Positions 1 to 11,346 of a stretch of DNA of 64,000 nt are shown in pieces (position 1 is the stretch's first letter; the number at the start of each line of letters is the position of its first letter). The position numbers and the translations under genes were made by a program. The notes beneath the pieces are model-generated. The model was given only the letters and a program-made list of their open reading frames with translations. It was not told the origin of the DNA and ran no database searches. The stretch is taken from assembly GCA_963693315.1 (NCBI GenBank), contig OY856186.1, positions 238,560,554 to 238,624,553 on the forward strand, written 5' to 3'. The DNA is from Diogma glabrata. Lineage: Eukaryota; Arthropoda; Insecta; Diptera; Cylindrotomidae.

Positions 1-2400
1 TGACTTTGTTCCGCAAACCAACAATGAATTCAAAGTTATAGCTTTAAATTTTTTAATAAGTGATTGATTGAGTTCACAAATATAATTCTGTAAATCGTTA
101 ATTCTACACCAACAACGCAATAATCCAAAATAATAAATCTTTATGATATTTCGCTTGTCCCTTAAGTCAAACATTAAAATGTGAATGTAATTTCCAATCA
201 GGGAACTAAAACCAGCCTTACTAGCCATAAGCATTCCTTTGATTTAAAAAAAAAATACAAGATTTAAGAGAACTTAAAAGTACATATTTTGTTCGTCATC
301 ATCATTTCGTGTACATTCAACACCTTGAGTGTTCGTTAGAACAAGTGGTTTTATGAATATCACAAATATTTCGTTCATTTTTAGGATTCGTTTTTATTTT
401 CAAGTATATTGTTACCGGTGGTGTTGTTGTAAGCTTTACTCTCCACAATATTATTGGGATTTTCCTCATTTCCACTTTAAAATTTATATTGTTGTTGTTA
501 TTATTCGAATTGTGAAGAAAAACTTATAATTATAATGATGGTTCGGTTGTGAAACAGCGGTATCATAAATGAGGTACTATTGTCTTATTACTATTAGGAG
601 AAAAAAAAGTCACTGGAAATTTTGTATAGAAATCATGAGAGAAATAAAAATCCAAGTGGAACTTTTTTATTATTTGTTATGAATATTTTTGAAAATTATG
701 TGTAAGTGTAATAGAAATTTTTCCACAATTTCCACCATTTTTATGTTAATTGCAAATCCAATGAACGTATCTAATTCAATACACAAATTATACATCATTT
801 TCCAACCCGAAATAAAAAAAAAACTCAAATACGATATAAAGGACGACGCGATGTTTTTCATTTTCTTTTTCTATTTTCTATTTTAATGATGATTTTTTTT
901 TGCACACGATGAATAGACAGCAAGAGGAGGTGGGATGTGAATTGGAAATAATGTATGTTTTTCAAGAGTACGTGACGATAAATGTCTGATATATATAAAA
1001 AAAATTAAATTCTTTTGTTTGGTTGATTCAGAACCGTTATATTGGATTATGAAAATTCAGCGCATCTAACTTTATTTATTTTGTTATTTTATGTGTATAA
1101 TGTATATAATTTTTTTTTTCGTTTTGGTTCTTTATCGAATAAGAAAACTGAGGTGGAGCTTTAAATATATGTATAGATATATTTTCACATATGAATCTCA
1201 TATGTGATTTCTTTACGTATGCTTAATAAATTTTTGCAATAGGGTGAATTTCGTCTCCCTTGGTTGGTTATTTCTGTTAATAAAACTTTTCATTTTTTGT
1301 AAGAAAGAAAATGAAACACGTGCTGAAAATTTCAAAATTTTTTTATGATGTTTTCTTACCCTTGTATTTTTTTAAAGTAAATATGTGAATATTGTTATAG
1401 TTGGACTAAAGTTTTTCAAAAGAGAAATCAACTAGACAGATTTGGTTAATGTTTGTTTGTTGACTACTGTTGGCTGTTTCCATTTGTTAAAGTTTACTAA
1501 TGTTGTTAACACATTTTCTTGTTTATTGAAAGATAGGCATGTTTAGTGTTAATATAATAAATTACAAATTAACGTCTTTGAATATCTGATACCATGCCAA
1601 CTAGGGATTAGAATTGATTGAGAATTAAGTATGTTTGATAAATTTATAAACGCTGACTTTGAATTTTTGAGAATTAAAGTCAACAGAGAAAACCAACAAA
1701 TGTAACGAATTCCAAAGATGAGAAACGGCTACACAGTTCTGCATTTAATTATTTGAACCATAAAAGGATAGGCCGCACACTGATGGTCTGGGTGACGCGA
1801 TAGAAAAAAAAACTCTAGTTCTGTGTTCGGGATTTGCAATCTTCCTTACAAAAATCAGTCTTCCGTATGAAATCCAAATGGTTTCAAAAAAATTTCTTTG
1901 TGCAATTTCCACTTCTTGCCCTCAAAACACAGAGTTCCAAATTTCGAAGAAGCTGCTATTTTTTTTTAGTTTAGATTGCTAATATATTCATTAACTTTTC
2001 TACAATTCAGAAATCTGTTAAATTTATTAATCGGCGACTTTCCAAGATAAGAACCTTGAACAAACAAAACAACACACCGACATTTTCGATAAAATTCTTA
2101 CATCCAAGAACTCAATAATTAAGAAAAGAATACAATCTTATTTAAAAAGTGCCATGAAATGCTTATATCTAATGCCACAAAAAGCGAAAAGTTTTACTCA
2201 TATACGATTTGCTAAAAAGACAGAACATAATTAGGATTTTCTTAACACCTACAGCTCTTTTTATGGCCACTCCAAGGTCGATAGGACTTAAAGATCCTCC
2301 GAAAATAGATTGTGAAGGTCGTACGGACACCAAAGTATCAGCACTAGTATCCCATTTTCGAAATTCACATTTTAGCCCATAAAATCACTATTAAAACAAA
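1..2400. other. AT-rich DNA, no gene seen
   Basis: I see only short chance reading frames of low complexity, A/T homopolymers and no recognisable protein, RNA or mobile-element signature. It could be host intergenic or intronic DNA. Confidence 0.6.
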
Positions 2401-2439
2401 AAAATCATTATTATGCAAAATTGTACATTTTTGGTGAAA

Positions 2440-3695
2440 AATGCACTAATATGTCTAAGTTCGACAGCAGAATTATCGAAAATCTAATAAAAAAATATGG
2501 AAAGGCTGATATCTTACAGCTCTGGGATATCAAGACATCGGTCCGGGTTAAGGATTTTGACATAGTTTTCGGAAAAAAACTTTTATGAGGACATGGTTTT
2601 ATGTTTTGGGCAGCGATGTATATCAAACATAACTCTTTGTTAAAGTCTGTTTAGAAATTTATTACAAAACTAACACGAAACATCAATACGTGCCCGGAAA
2701 ATTATAACAGATCATAAATTAACATAATTTAGTGAAAAGATGATACACTTAGCAAACTCCTCAAAAACCTGCCCATTTAGCGTTTCGAGAAAATATTTCA
2801 AAATCACAAAATCATATTTCTTTCAAAATTCCAAAAATATTGTAAAGGTAAATAAAATCAAATTTTTTTCAAAATTTTAAAAATATTCCAAAAATTATTA
2901 CAAAATCGAAAATACAAACTCTTTTCAAAATTCCAAAAATATTTTAAAAACTATAACAAATTCAAAAATTTACATGTCCAATTACATGTTCTATTACATT
3001 TACGTCATAAGAACAGCTGAATTGTTTTTCCCAAAAAATTGGCTAAAAAATGAATGAAATTATTTTTTGATACACTTGACATTATTTTTTTGACAAACTT
3101 ATAATGCCATAATTCTCAATAATAATAATAAAATTTCATTTCAAACAAGTAATTAATTTTATTTTTTTCCAAAAAATTGGGTAAAAAACTAAATAAAAAT
3201 CTTTCTTTTGACACACTGACAACATTTTTTTGACAAACTTATAATGCAATAATCTAGTTTTTGATCTCGCATACCAATCCCGACCATCCAGATTTCTCCA
3301 CATTCTTTGTTCCTATTCTTTATCACATAAAATGAACGTTTTTTAAGCAAAAAATATGCATATTTCCTTGTTTTGACAAACTTGATGATTTTTGATACAC
3401 TTCCGGTACAGTTATCGAACACATCGTCCTTTCGACTCTTACCATTGAGTGTACCTATTTTTAGAATTCAAAAGTTTCCAAATCCATTCAGCTGTTTTCT
3501 AGATTTCGTCGGTTGTGACGAACGGCCGGCAGACAGACCTACGACAGACATACATTTTTTTTGCTTTTTTAGAATCAGTAGGTCCTAAAACGTCGAGAAA
3601 TGCCAAAAAAGTGGGTGTAAGAATTTCACTTTTGGCTCGAGAATGTAATACTTAGGTCTTTCAGACCGAAGCAACTTAAGTTTACATAAATTGGT
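2440..3695 (+). repeat. Dispersed repeat F, copy 1 (left arm of a foldback)
   Basis: This interspersed non-coding repeat is recognised because the same blocks recur, diverged, at 4096-4905 (inverted), 44255-44720 and 59340-60355. Shared landmarks, in order, are a block around GGGCAGCGATGTATAT, runs of AAAATTCCAAAAATATT, a TTTGACAAACTTATAATG segment, CTTCCGGTACAGTTATCGAA, CGGCAGACAGAC, and a final block with CTAAAACGTCGAGAAATGCC. The last block ends in a small hairpin (GGTCT-TTC-AGACC, about 3656-3668), also present at the end of copy 4. No open frame of note. The class of element is not known to me. Confidence 0.75.
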
Positions 3696-4095
3696 ACTCG
3701 GGATTGGCATCTTTTAATTTTTCTAGGAAAAAATTGATCTTTTACTAAGGACACTGCACTAATTCATCAATTTTGTTGTATGAAAATTGATTTAAATTTT
3801 GCCTTTTGTTTCAAAGAACTAGTAAAATTCTGAACTGAAATTGTTTTTATCAACTATTTCTTATTGTGGGTGAGTTAGTACGCCCTGATTCAAAAATGCG
3901 GACGCACACACAACCGTTTGTTGTTATTTATTGATCCATCCTCCGATTATGGCAAATATTCTTAATTGTTTACATGCAGTCAGAAAAGAAAACTCTCCGC
4001 CCGTTTTTCAAGAATTACATGTTCTCAGCTCCTTTGCATTTAGCATCGATGGGGATAGGTTTTAGCCAATCTACCTTAATTGCACCTCCATATTG
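3696..4095. other. Spacer between the two repeat F arms, nothing recognised
   Basis: Unique-looking AT-rich sequence between the arms of the foldback, with no coding signal. Confidence 0.4.
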
Positions 4096-4905
4096 TTTGT
4101 TTGAAATGAAGTTTTATTATTATTATTGAGAAGTATGGCATTATAAGTATGTCAAAAAATGTTGTCAAGTGTGTCAAAAGAAAGATTTTTATTTATTTTT
4201 TACCTAATTTTTTGAAAAAAAAAAATATAATTTATTGTTTGTTTGAAATGAAGTTTTATTATTAGTATAGAGAATTATGGCATTATAAGTTTGTCAAAAA
4301 ATAATGTCAAGTGTGTGAAAAAATGATTTCATTTATTTTCAGCCAATTTTTTTGAAAAAAAATGTAGCTGTTTTTATGACGTAAATGTAATTTAAAATGA
4401 AATTGGACATGGAAATTTTTGAATTTGTTATAGTTTTTGAAATATTTTTGGAATTTTGAAAAGAGTTTGTATTTTTGATTTTGTAATAAGTTTTGCAATA
4501 TTTTTAGAATTTTGGAAAAAGTTTGAATTTTTAAGAATTAATTATTGGAATTTAGAAAAAATTTAAATATTTGATTTTATTCTAATTTTTGGAATATTTT
4601 TGGAATTTTGAAAAAGTTTGATTTTATTTAATTTTTACAATATTTTTGGAATTTTGATTATAATTTTCCGGCAACGTGATGTTTCGTGTTAGTTTTGTAA
4701 TAAATTTTTAAACAGAGATAAAAAATACTTGTACTTTAACAAAGAGTTATGTTTGATGTACATCGCTGCCCAAAACTAAAAACCATGTCCTTATAAAAGT
4801 TTTTTGCCGAAAACTATTTCAAAATCCTTAACCCAGACCGAAGTCTTGATATCTCAGAGCTGTGAGATTTCAGCCCTTCCATATTTTTGTATGAAATTTC
4901 TAGAC
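4096..4905 (-). repeat. Dispersed repeat F, copy 2 (inverted right arm)
   Basis: Reading the minus strand reproduces the first part of copy 1: the block with the GCAGCGATGTA core (about 4760), the ATTCCAAAAATATT runs and the GACAAACTTATAATG segment. The last of these appears twice here (about 4130-4160 and 4270-4300), a local duplication. The end of copy 1 (primer-like CGGCAGACAGAC and the hairpin) is absent, so this arm is shorter. With copy 1 it could fold into a stem of several hundred bases. Confidence 0.75.
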
Positions 4906-4950
4906 ATTACTATGTATCAACTCATAGGATGAGAGAATATTTTGTCAACA
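4882..4950 (+). repeat. Inverted repeat arm a (pairs with 5237-5305)
   Basis: About 69 bases here are the near-perfect reverse complement of 5237-5305. The shared core is TTTCTAGACATTACTATG followed by AGGATGAGAGAATATT. It sits at the outer edge of repeat F copy 2, so it may be a flanking duplication or part of another foldback unit. Confidence 0.8.
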
Positions 4951-5112
4951 TTTTAAGTCAATATTATAATCAACATCATAAGTCACGAGTGTAGAGCTAT
5001 TATTGATTGTTGTCAATCAATGCGAGACTAATATATGACGCAAGGTCAATTTATTCTTATATTTTTGGTTAGGAAATATAGGAGTCTAAAGTTTAGAGGT
5101 ATTTTAATTTGC

Positions 5113-5230
5113 AGTGGTTTTTTGTGAGCAATTAAGTTTAAGTACATATAGGAAGTCACTTGAATTTTGTAATTCGAAATAATTTTTCATTTTCTCTAAA
5201 ATTCCTTTAGAAATTTTTTTTTGTGTTGAC
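5113..5230 (-). repeat. Inverted repeat arm b, antisense 3' part of the SINE-like unit
   Basis: This arm is the imperfect reverse complement of 5508-5617. Both share TTTTTTGTGAGCAATTAAG on this strand and a homopolymer-rich AAATTTTTTTTTGTGTT end. It is best read as an antisense fragment of the same SINE-like family as the unit at 5431-5617. Confidence 0.65.
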
Positions 5231-5236
5231 TTAAGA

Positions 5237-5305
5237 TGTTGGCGAAATATTCTCTCATCCTATTAGTTCATGCATAGTAATGTCTAGAAATTTAATACAA
5301 AAAAT
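5237..5305 (-). repeat. Inverted repeat arm a' (pairs with 4882-4950)
   Basis: Reverse complement of arm a with only a few mismatches. The order a, b, a', b' along the DNA is interleaved, so a single inverted duplication cannot explain it; at least two events are needed. Confidence 0.8.
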
Positions 5306-5430
5306 CCCAAATAAATTCAATTTCCAATATGTAATCATAGATGAAAGATTCAACTTAAGTAAATATGAAAAATGTTGAAGTTCCAATTTAGAAATTATCT
5401 GTGCATGAAAATTGAAATATGGTTCGTCAT

Positions 5431-5617
5431 CGCCGCTGTGGCTAAGTTGTGTAAGACATACGGGACTGGACATGTGTCTCTGATGAGTGTGAGTTCATAT
5501 CCTGACACGAAACACAAAAAAAAAATTTCTAAATGAATTTTTGAAAAAATTAAAAATTGAAAAATTCAAGTAACTTTAAATATTTACTTAAGCTTAATTG
5601 CTCACAAAAAACCCGCC
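5431..5617 (+). mobile_element. tRNA-derived SINE-like unit
   Basis: The head resembles a tRNA with a long variable arm (Ser/Leu type). An A-box-like TGGCTAAGTTG lies at 5439-5449 and a weaker B-box-like GAGTTCATATCC at 5491-5502, the order and spacing of an internal RNA polymerase III promoter. A run of A and about 110 bases of non-tRNA tail follow (5508-5617), and this tail recurs inverted at 5113-5230. Only the tail is shown to be repeated, so the SINE assignment rests on the promoter boxes plus that one partial copy. A decayed tRNA gene is the alternative. Confidence 0.45.
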
Positions 5618-5624
5618 AAACAAA

Positions 5625-6470
5625 AAAAAACATTTTTTACATTCGACGCATGCGGAGTAAAAACAAGCTAAACATTTTGAAAAAATATAGTGAATACTGA
5701 ATACGTTGGAATTGGTTCGTGATAATGATTTTAAGCTGATTGATAGTATGAAACACTTATTATTTATAGAATGAACAGTATAAGGACTGCTTGGTTTAAA
5801 CTTTAAAAAAATGTCTATTTAACAGTATTTGTTGTTCGTTAAAGTATTCAATTAAATTAACCTGAATGAAAAACTGCTATGAGAAACGATTGATCTTAAT
5901 GATGGATAAATGGATAAATCTTAATAAAATATTGCATTCACTGAGTTTATCTGCAATTGAAACTAAGCTAGGGATTAAAATGGCTTCGATGCAAACGTAA
6001 ATCTTTTGCCATTCGTAGATCGAACGTAGATCTTGAACCACTCTAACTATCTAATATGAAATATAATTTAAAATAACTGTTAGCGCCTACAGCGGCGCAG
6101 TGTTTAAATCTGGCAACACAACCTTAGTTCGACGTTAAATCTACCTAAATTAGGAAAAGATATACTTAATAGAATATATTATTCATGAAATTAAGTCGAT
6201 TTGACATATTTAAAAAAGTGGGGTTTATGTCACATTTTTTTCTCGCGTTTTCACCAATTTTATTCATATATCAGTGAATAGCCTCTAGAAAGGTGGTTTA
6301 TAATTTGAGATTTTATAGTTCAATTGTATAAATTTAGTATAATTTATAGTTTAGTTAAGAAGTCAACATTTTTAAATTAAAAGTTACAGAGAAAAAAATT
6401 CTTACATTGTTGTTATTCGAGATGCGGTGGGTGAAAAAAGCTTATACAAACTAACAGTTAGTAAACGTTA
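5625..6470. other. AT-rich DNA, no gene seen
   Basis: No protein, RNA or repeat signature recognised up to the poly-A end of LINE-A. Confidence 0.5.
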
Positions 6471-6479
6471 TTTTGAAGT

Positions 6480-7783
6480 TTTTTTTTTAATAAAAAGTGT
6501 TGTGTAGTAGGAATTACAAATTGTGTCACAACAACACATAGATACCTTTTGAGACCCAGGTCCCCCAACAACATGCGTCTTGAGGTATAGGTGGACGCTT
6601 TTTTTAAATCTTTGTGGATTGGCACTCCAGACTATTGATTCGGGCAAAGCATTCCATTTGTACGATGTACGTACAAAGAAATCCCTTTGCATTCTATTAC
6701 TATGACAGTGAGTAATCTTGACAGTCCGACCACCTGCACAAACCGATTGACGAGTCAAACGGGGAAAAACATATGTCTGAGGCATTATGGACCTGATTTC
6801 ATCCGAGCACTGCTGGTGACGATATTTATAAGAAACAACGAGATCAGAAACAGTGTAACGATGTTGTAGGGAATCAATATCTAATGTTAAATCTCGATCA
6901 CCAACAATTCGTATAGCACGCTTTTGAACAGAGTCCAAAAGAGCTAGGATAGTAACAGATGCAGCGCCCCAAACTTGACAACAATACTCCATACAGGGAC
7001 GAATATAGTACTTATAAATGTGGAGTAATTGATGCGAAGTAAAATATTTTTTATATCTATTAGGAGGCCGTGTTTTCTTGACGCGCTCTTTGCCATGGCC
7101 ATTATTTGATCGTTCCAGAGTAAGTCATTCGATATTGTGACTCCCAATAAACGAATGCTTTTACATTCATCTATTTGGTTGTCACACATATTAATTGAAA
7201 TATCGTTGGGAAACTCGGTCTTTGATCTGGAAACAATCAATAGCTGTGTTTTGGTGGAATTAAAATTGATTAAATTTTTGTCACCCCAATCGGCGACTTT
7301 TTTTAGATCCTCGTTTTTATTTATGGCAGCATCTCTCCGGGTGGGATTTATTCGTTTATGCATTTTACCCTTTGAAGATAGGGGGACAAATGATTTGTGA
7401 AGTGTACTATCATCTGCAAAACTATTTATTGGGTTACTAGTGATTTTCAACCGTTCGTTGATATAAATTAGGAATAAAGTGGGAGATAAAACTGAGCCTT
7501 GGGGTAAACCAGCGTTAATTAATTTGGATTTAGAAGAGAAGCCATCTATAGATACCGAGATGCATCGGTTAGACAGAAAATTTTGAATCAATTTCACGAC
7601 TGCGGGATGAAAACCCTACGCAACGAGCTTGTTGATCAAGTTGGCATGCCAGATTCGATCAAATGCTTTTGAGATGTCTAATGCGATTACGTACGTTTCA
7701 CCACCTTTCTCATGTATGCTATTCCAAAGATGTGCCACATAGTTCAATAGATCGGTTGTTGATCTTTTGTTTCTAAAACCGTA
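6480..7783 (-). pseudogene. LINE-A ORF2, RT core to C-terminus and 3' end
   Basis: On the minus strand, at about 7640-7690, the RT motif ALDISKAFDRIWH is followed by an in-frame TAG (about 7615). A 217-codon stretch (6944-7597) carries GLPQGSVLSP and the catalytic FADD. A frameshift near 6960 moves the protein into a second stretch (6468-6992) with the C-terminal signature MEYCCQVWG, SVQKRAIRIVG and RDFFVRTSYKWNALPES. The 3' UTR is only about 80 bases and ends in TTTTTATTAAAAAAAAAA at about 6480-6495. A functional ORF2 would be continuous, so this is a pseudogene. At 7783 it is interrupted by the element at 7784-9248. Confidence 0.88.
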
Positions 7784-9248
7784 CACTCAAAAAAAAAACT
7801 AAGTGAAACTAACAAAATTCTACATACGTTGTACAATTTTTTTATAAATATACAACACACAAAAATTTTTGTTAAATTTACATTTTTACAATAAATATTG
7901 TAGATATACAAAAAATTATTTGTAAACACTACAAATTCTTTTACTAACATCCAGCAAAAGATTGTAAGCTTTATAATTAAATTGTAAAAATGCCCGAAAC
8001 ATTTTTGATTTTATTAAATCTTTTGTAAAATCCTCAAAATTAATTTTTATTTGCATAAAAGTTTTAGAAAAATAGCAAATTTTTTTATTTGGTCAACAAA
8101 AGACATTTATGGATTTAATATTTTTTTTTTGTAAAACAGTCATTCATATATATATTAGTTCTTCGTTAATAAATAAAACACAATTTTTTGCTAACATTTA
8201 TTTTATTTTTATTTTTTATTATCTTATAATTTTTATTATATATTTTTTATGTTATATTTTTATTTTGAAATATCTGCAATATTTAAAAAAACAAATTTAA
8301 AACATATTAATACGCCGTTATGTTATCACAGCCTAAGCTTTCCAACTGAGGTAGCACTGTAAAATCAATTTCAGCATCTAAAAAAACATTGAAAAAGTTG
8401 TGATATCTTTATACTTTATGCTGGCTGTCACCGATTACGTAGGTTTTGAAATATATTATAGATCTGATCCAATTCAGTTCATCCATTATCCCTAAGAGTC
8501 AATTTCAATATCTACGCTATCGGTAAGTGGCCTATTAATATCGAAATATGTAAAATTTCTCACCTGTGCATAGAGTATGTCTTCTAAATTTATCATATAT
8601 GTATTTTTACTATCACTATTTATCATGAATAGACATTGCTAATTAATCACAATTTTAAAAAATATCTGCGAATTTTTACTCTGCAGACAACCAAATTGAA
8701 ACTGAAATTGTTTAATACCAATTTTGGTTATATATAATTTCAATTTATGAAAATTTATTAAAGCATTTGTAAAAGCAAAGTTTTTTTTTGTAGAAAATGT
8801 GTTTGTTTTTTTTAAATTGCATAAGCCTCTTTGTAAAGTTTAAAAAAAATCGACAATATTCGTATTAAGTTTGACAATAAAAATTGTAGAATGTCATTTT
8901 TCTGTTGACAAAATTTTACAAAATTTTGTACAATTGAATTTTATTTTATTATGGATAAGTGAGATATGATTTAAAATTTAAAAAAATCAACTTAAACCTT
9001 AACAATATTTATGTTAAAAGAATGAAAAAAATTTGTATCTTGAAATATTTATGATTTTGTACATTTGTAATCCAAATCACAAAAACAATTGGTTGGTTTA
9101 CAATTTTTTTTTCAGTTTTCAAAAAGTCAAATAGACTATACAAAATTTTGTATCAAGTTTAGCATTTTTTGGCAAATTAACAAAAAAATTTTGTTAGCAC
9201 TTTTACAAAACGATTTTGTGAATCTTACCGGGCAAATTTTTTTGAGTG
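7784..9248. mobile_element. Non-autonomous inverted-terminal-repeat transposon with TA target duplication
   Basis: The ends are CACTCAAAAAAA (7784) and TTTTTTTGAGTG (9248), short perfect terminal inverted repeats. TA flanks both ends (7782-7783 and 9249-9250). Removing the element plus one TA rejoins the LINE-A frame: codons for DSQ on one side and YGFR on the other, a standard RT block. This shows both the boundaries and the TA duplication directly. The 1465-bp interior is extremely AT-rich with recurrent ACAAAATTTTGTA-like stretches and no transposase. TA duplication fits Tc1/mariner-type or related chemistry, but the termini do not let me name a superfamily. Confidence 0.85.
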
Positions 9249-9260
9249 TATTGGCTGTCA

Positions 9261-11346
9261 GATAATAATAATAATAATAATAGTTTATTCAGTCAAATAA
9301 AGACAGTACATATGTAAATTAAACTTAAATTTATCTTAATTTCTAACCTAAATTATAATACTAAATAATACTACTACATGATTGTATTGATACCATATAA
9401 TATTATTTATATTTAAATTATGAGGAATTCAAAGTTTTAAATTTAGCTAGAATTTTATTCTTGAATTGATCCCTACTCATATTAGAGTCATAAAAAGCAC
9501 TATACTTATTAAAATTTCTGATACATTCGTTAAGTGGGTTATAAAAAGAATAATCATGTCTATGAAGTTCTTCAATAAGAGGCCTCCTGTGTCTTGTATT
9601 ATAAGTATGACAATTAGGAACCATCATTTCACACAATTCAGGACACCTTATATTACCTCTGACTAGGTCGAAACCAAATAAAGCAGAAGCAAGCTCACGT
9701 CTTGATTTTAGTGAGACCATATTCAGCAGTAAGAGCCTTTCTTCATATTTAGGCAGTCTGTATCCAGTAAAACCGAGAGGTTTTAATGCAAAGAGTAAGA
9801 ATTGTTTTTGTACCGATTCAATAGAGCTTGCGAATAACTCGGTATAAGGCGACCAAATTATACTAGCATATTCCATTTTTGATTGAACTAATGAACAGTA
9901 CAAAGTTTTTGTCAAGGTGATGTCGTTGAATTCTTTTGCTCTACGTTTAATAAAGCCGAGAATAGCATGTCCACTTGTGCAGATTTGGTTGATATGCTGT
10001 TTGTATGTCAAGGAACTATCTAACATAACACCCAAATCCCTAATAATATTAACCCTTGATAGATTAGATCCATTTATATTATATGTATATTTTATTTTAT
10101 GGCTGCTTCTGGCGAATGTAATTGTCATACATTTTTCAATGTTCAAATGCATTCCATTTAGTAGACACCAATTGTATAAAGTTGAGAGATTGTGTTGCAG
10201 TGTATAGGCATCGGACATTGACCTAATGACTTTATATATTTTCAAGTCGTCAGCATATAAAGAAAATTCACAATCTCGGAATAATAATGTGAGATCGTTA
10301 ATGAACAGTAAAAATAAGAAAGGACCCAAATGACTGCCTTGAGGTACAGAGGATGTAACCTTGATTGCCCGTGAATGTTTACCTTGAAATTTTACGACCT
10401 GACTATTTGTCAAATAAGATTCTATCCACTGCAAGAGTTTGCCCCTAATTCCATATTTTTTAAGCTTACAAATTAATAAAGCATGATCTACCTTATCAAA
10501 GGCCTTAGAAAAGTCTGTGTAATTAGCATCAACTTGGAGACCAGATGCAAATTGACGTCTAATGAAAGAAGTATATTGTACCAAATTAGAAATTGTTGAT
10601 TTACCCGAATCAAATCCATGTTGATTAGGGTGGATCAAGTCTCTAAGAACTGTGTACAATTTTTGACTTATAATTTTTTCAAAGAGTTTAGGAATGGTAG
10701 ATAGAATGGCAATGCCTCGGTAGTTAGAAATCTTACGCTTATCTCCATTTTTAAAGATAGGAGTTATAAATGATGATTTCCAGATATCAGGAAAGATACC
10801 CTGACTTAGAGAAAGATTAAATAAATATTGAAGATGCTTTGCTATACTAGTTACTGTCCTTTTAATGAATTTTGGAGGAATTAAATCTGGTCCCGGTCCT
10901 TTTTTAATGTCCAAAGACTGAATTGAATTAAAAACTTCTTCAAGCGTAAGCTCGATTTCTAGTATTCTGTCAGCTGAGGGCAAAATATGTGACTGGTCAG
11001 TTTCTTTAAAGATAATAGGTGGTTGATAAACACTCTCAAAATGATGTGCAAACATATCAGCTATTAAAATCGGTTCTGAAGAAGAATTACCCATGTGAGT
11101 CATAGAAGTGGGATATCCTTTATTACTACGTCTATCCTTAATAAAGTTCCAGAACTGTTTAGGATCATCGATCAGTTTTAAAGCAGTTTTTTCCTTATGT
11201 AGAACTAGAGCATGTTGTTCCTCAATTTTAAATTGTTCGCTAAGTCTAACGAATGTATCAAAATCAGATAATCTTTTTGTTTGTTTGTATTTTTTATGCG
11301 CCTTATTTCTTTTATTTCTTAGTATAAAGTCGACCTCGACCTCCAA
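9261..11346 (-). mobile_element. LINE-B: 5'-truncated non-LTR retrotransposon inserted in LINE-A
   Basis: It begins (minus strand) near 11346 and ends in a trinucleotide tail, (TTA)n, at about 9261-9283, rather than poly-A. A TAA/TTA-type tail is known for I-like and some CR1-like LINEs. It lies within LINE-A between codons for HLSKFLE and DSQYGFR. I find no clear target duplication, and a few LINE-A codons seem missing at the junction, so the target may have suffered a small deletion. The endonuclease is absent. Confidence 0.8.
9418..11346 (-). CDS. LINE-B reverse transcriptase (C-terminal part of ORF2, open frame)
   Basis: The frame is 642 codons without a stop. The first codon is TTG and lies in read-through from LINE-A, so it is not a true start. 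Residues 1-75 resemble the linker between endonuclease and RT (DDPKQFWNFIKDRR at 60-73). RT motifs follow: PIFKNGDKRKISNYRGIAIL (196-215), TDFSKAFDKVDH (277-288), VPQGSHLGPFLF (334-345) and the catalytic YADD (364-367). The thumb and C-terminal region has RDLGVMLDSSLTYKQH. The protein would copy LINE RNA into DNA at the target site. The lack of stops in the RT suggests a more recent insertion than its LINE-A host. The clade is jockey/CR1-like. Without endonuclease and 5' end the copy should be immobile. Confidence 0.85.
   Translation of the reverse strand: MEVEVDFILRNKRNKAHKKYKQTKRLSDFDTFVRLSEQFKIEEQHALVLHKEKTALKLIDDPKQFWNFIKDRRSNKGYPTSMTHMGNSSSEPILIADMFAHHFESVYQPPIIFKETDQSHILPSADRILEIELTLEEVFNSIQSLDIKKGPGPDLIPPKFIKRTVTSIAKHLQYLFNLSLSQGIFPDIWKSSFITPIFKNGDKRKISNYRGIAILSTIPKLFEKIISQKLYTVLRDLIHPNQHGFDSGKSTISNLVQYTSFIRRQFASGLQVDANYTDFSKAFDKVDHALLICKLKKYGIRGKLLQWIESYLTNSQVVKFQGKHSRAIKVTSSVPQGSHLGPFLFLLFINDLTLLFRDCEFSLYADDLKIYKVIRSMSDAYTLQHNLSTLYNWCLLNGMHLNIEKCMTITFARSSHKIKYTYNINGSNLSRVNIIRDLGVMLDSSLTYKQHINQICTSGHAILGFIKRRAKEFNDITLTKTLYCSLVQSKMEYASIIWSPYTELFASSIESVQKQFLLFALKPLGFTGYRLPKYEERLLLLNMVSLKSRRELASALFGFDLVRGNIRCPELCEMMVPNCHTYNTRHRRPLIEELHRHDYSFYNPLNECIRNFNKYSAFYDSNMSRDQFKNKILAKFKTLNSS

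Noticed and set aside
3640..3695. Helitron 3' end
   Set aside because: There is a short hairpin, but no CTRR after it in either copy, and no TC start could be defined.
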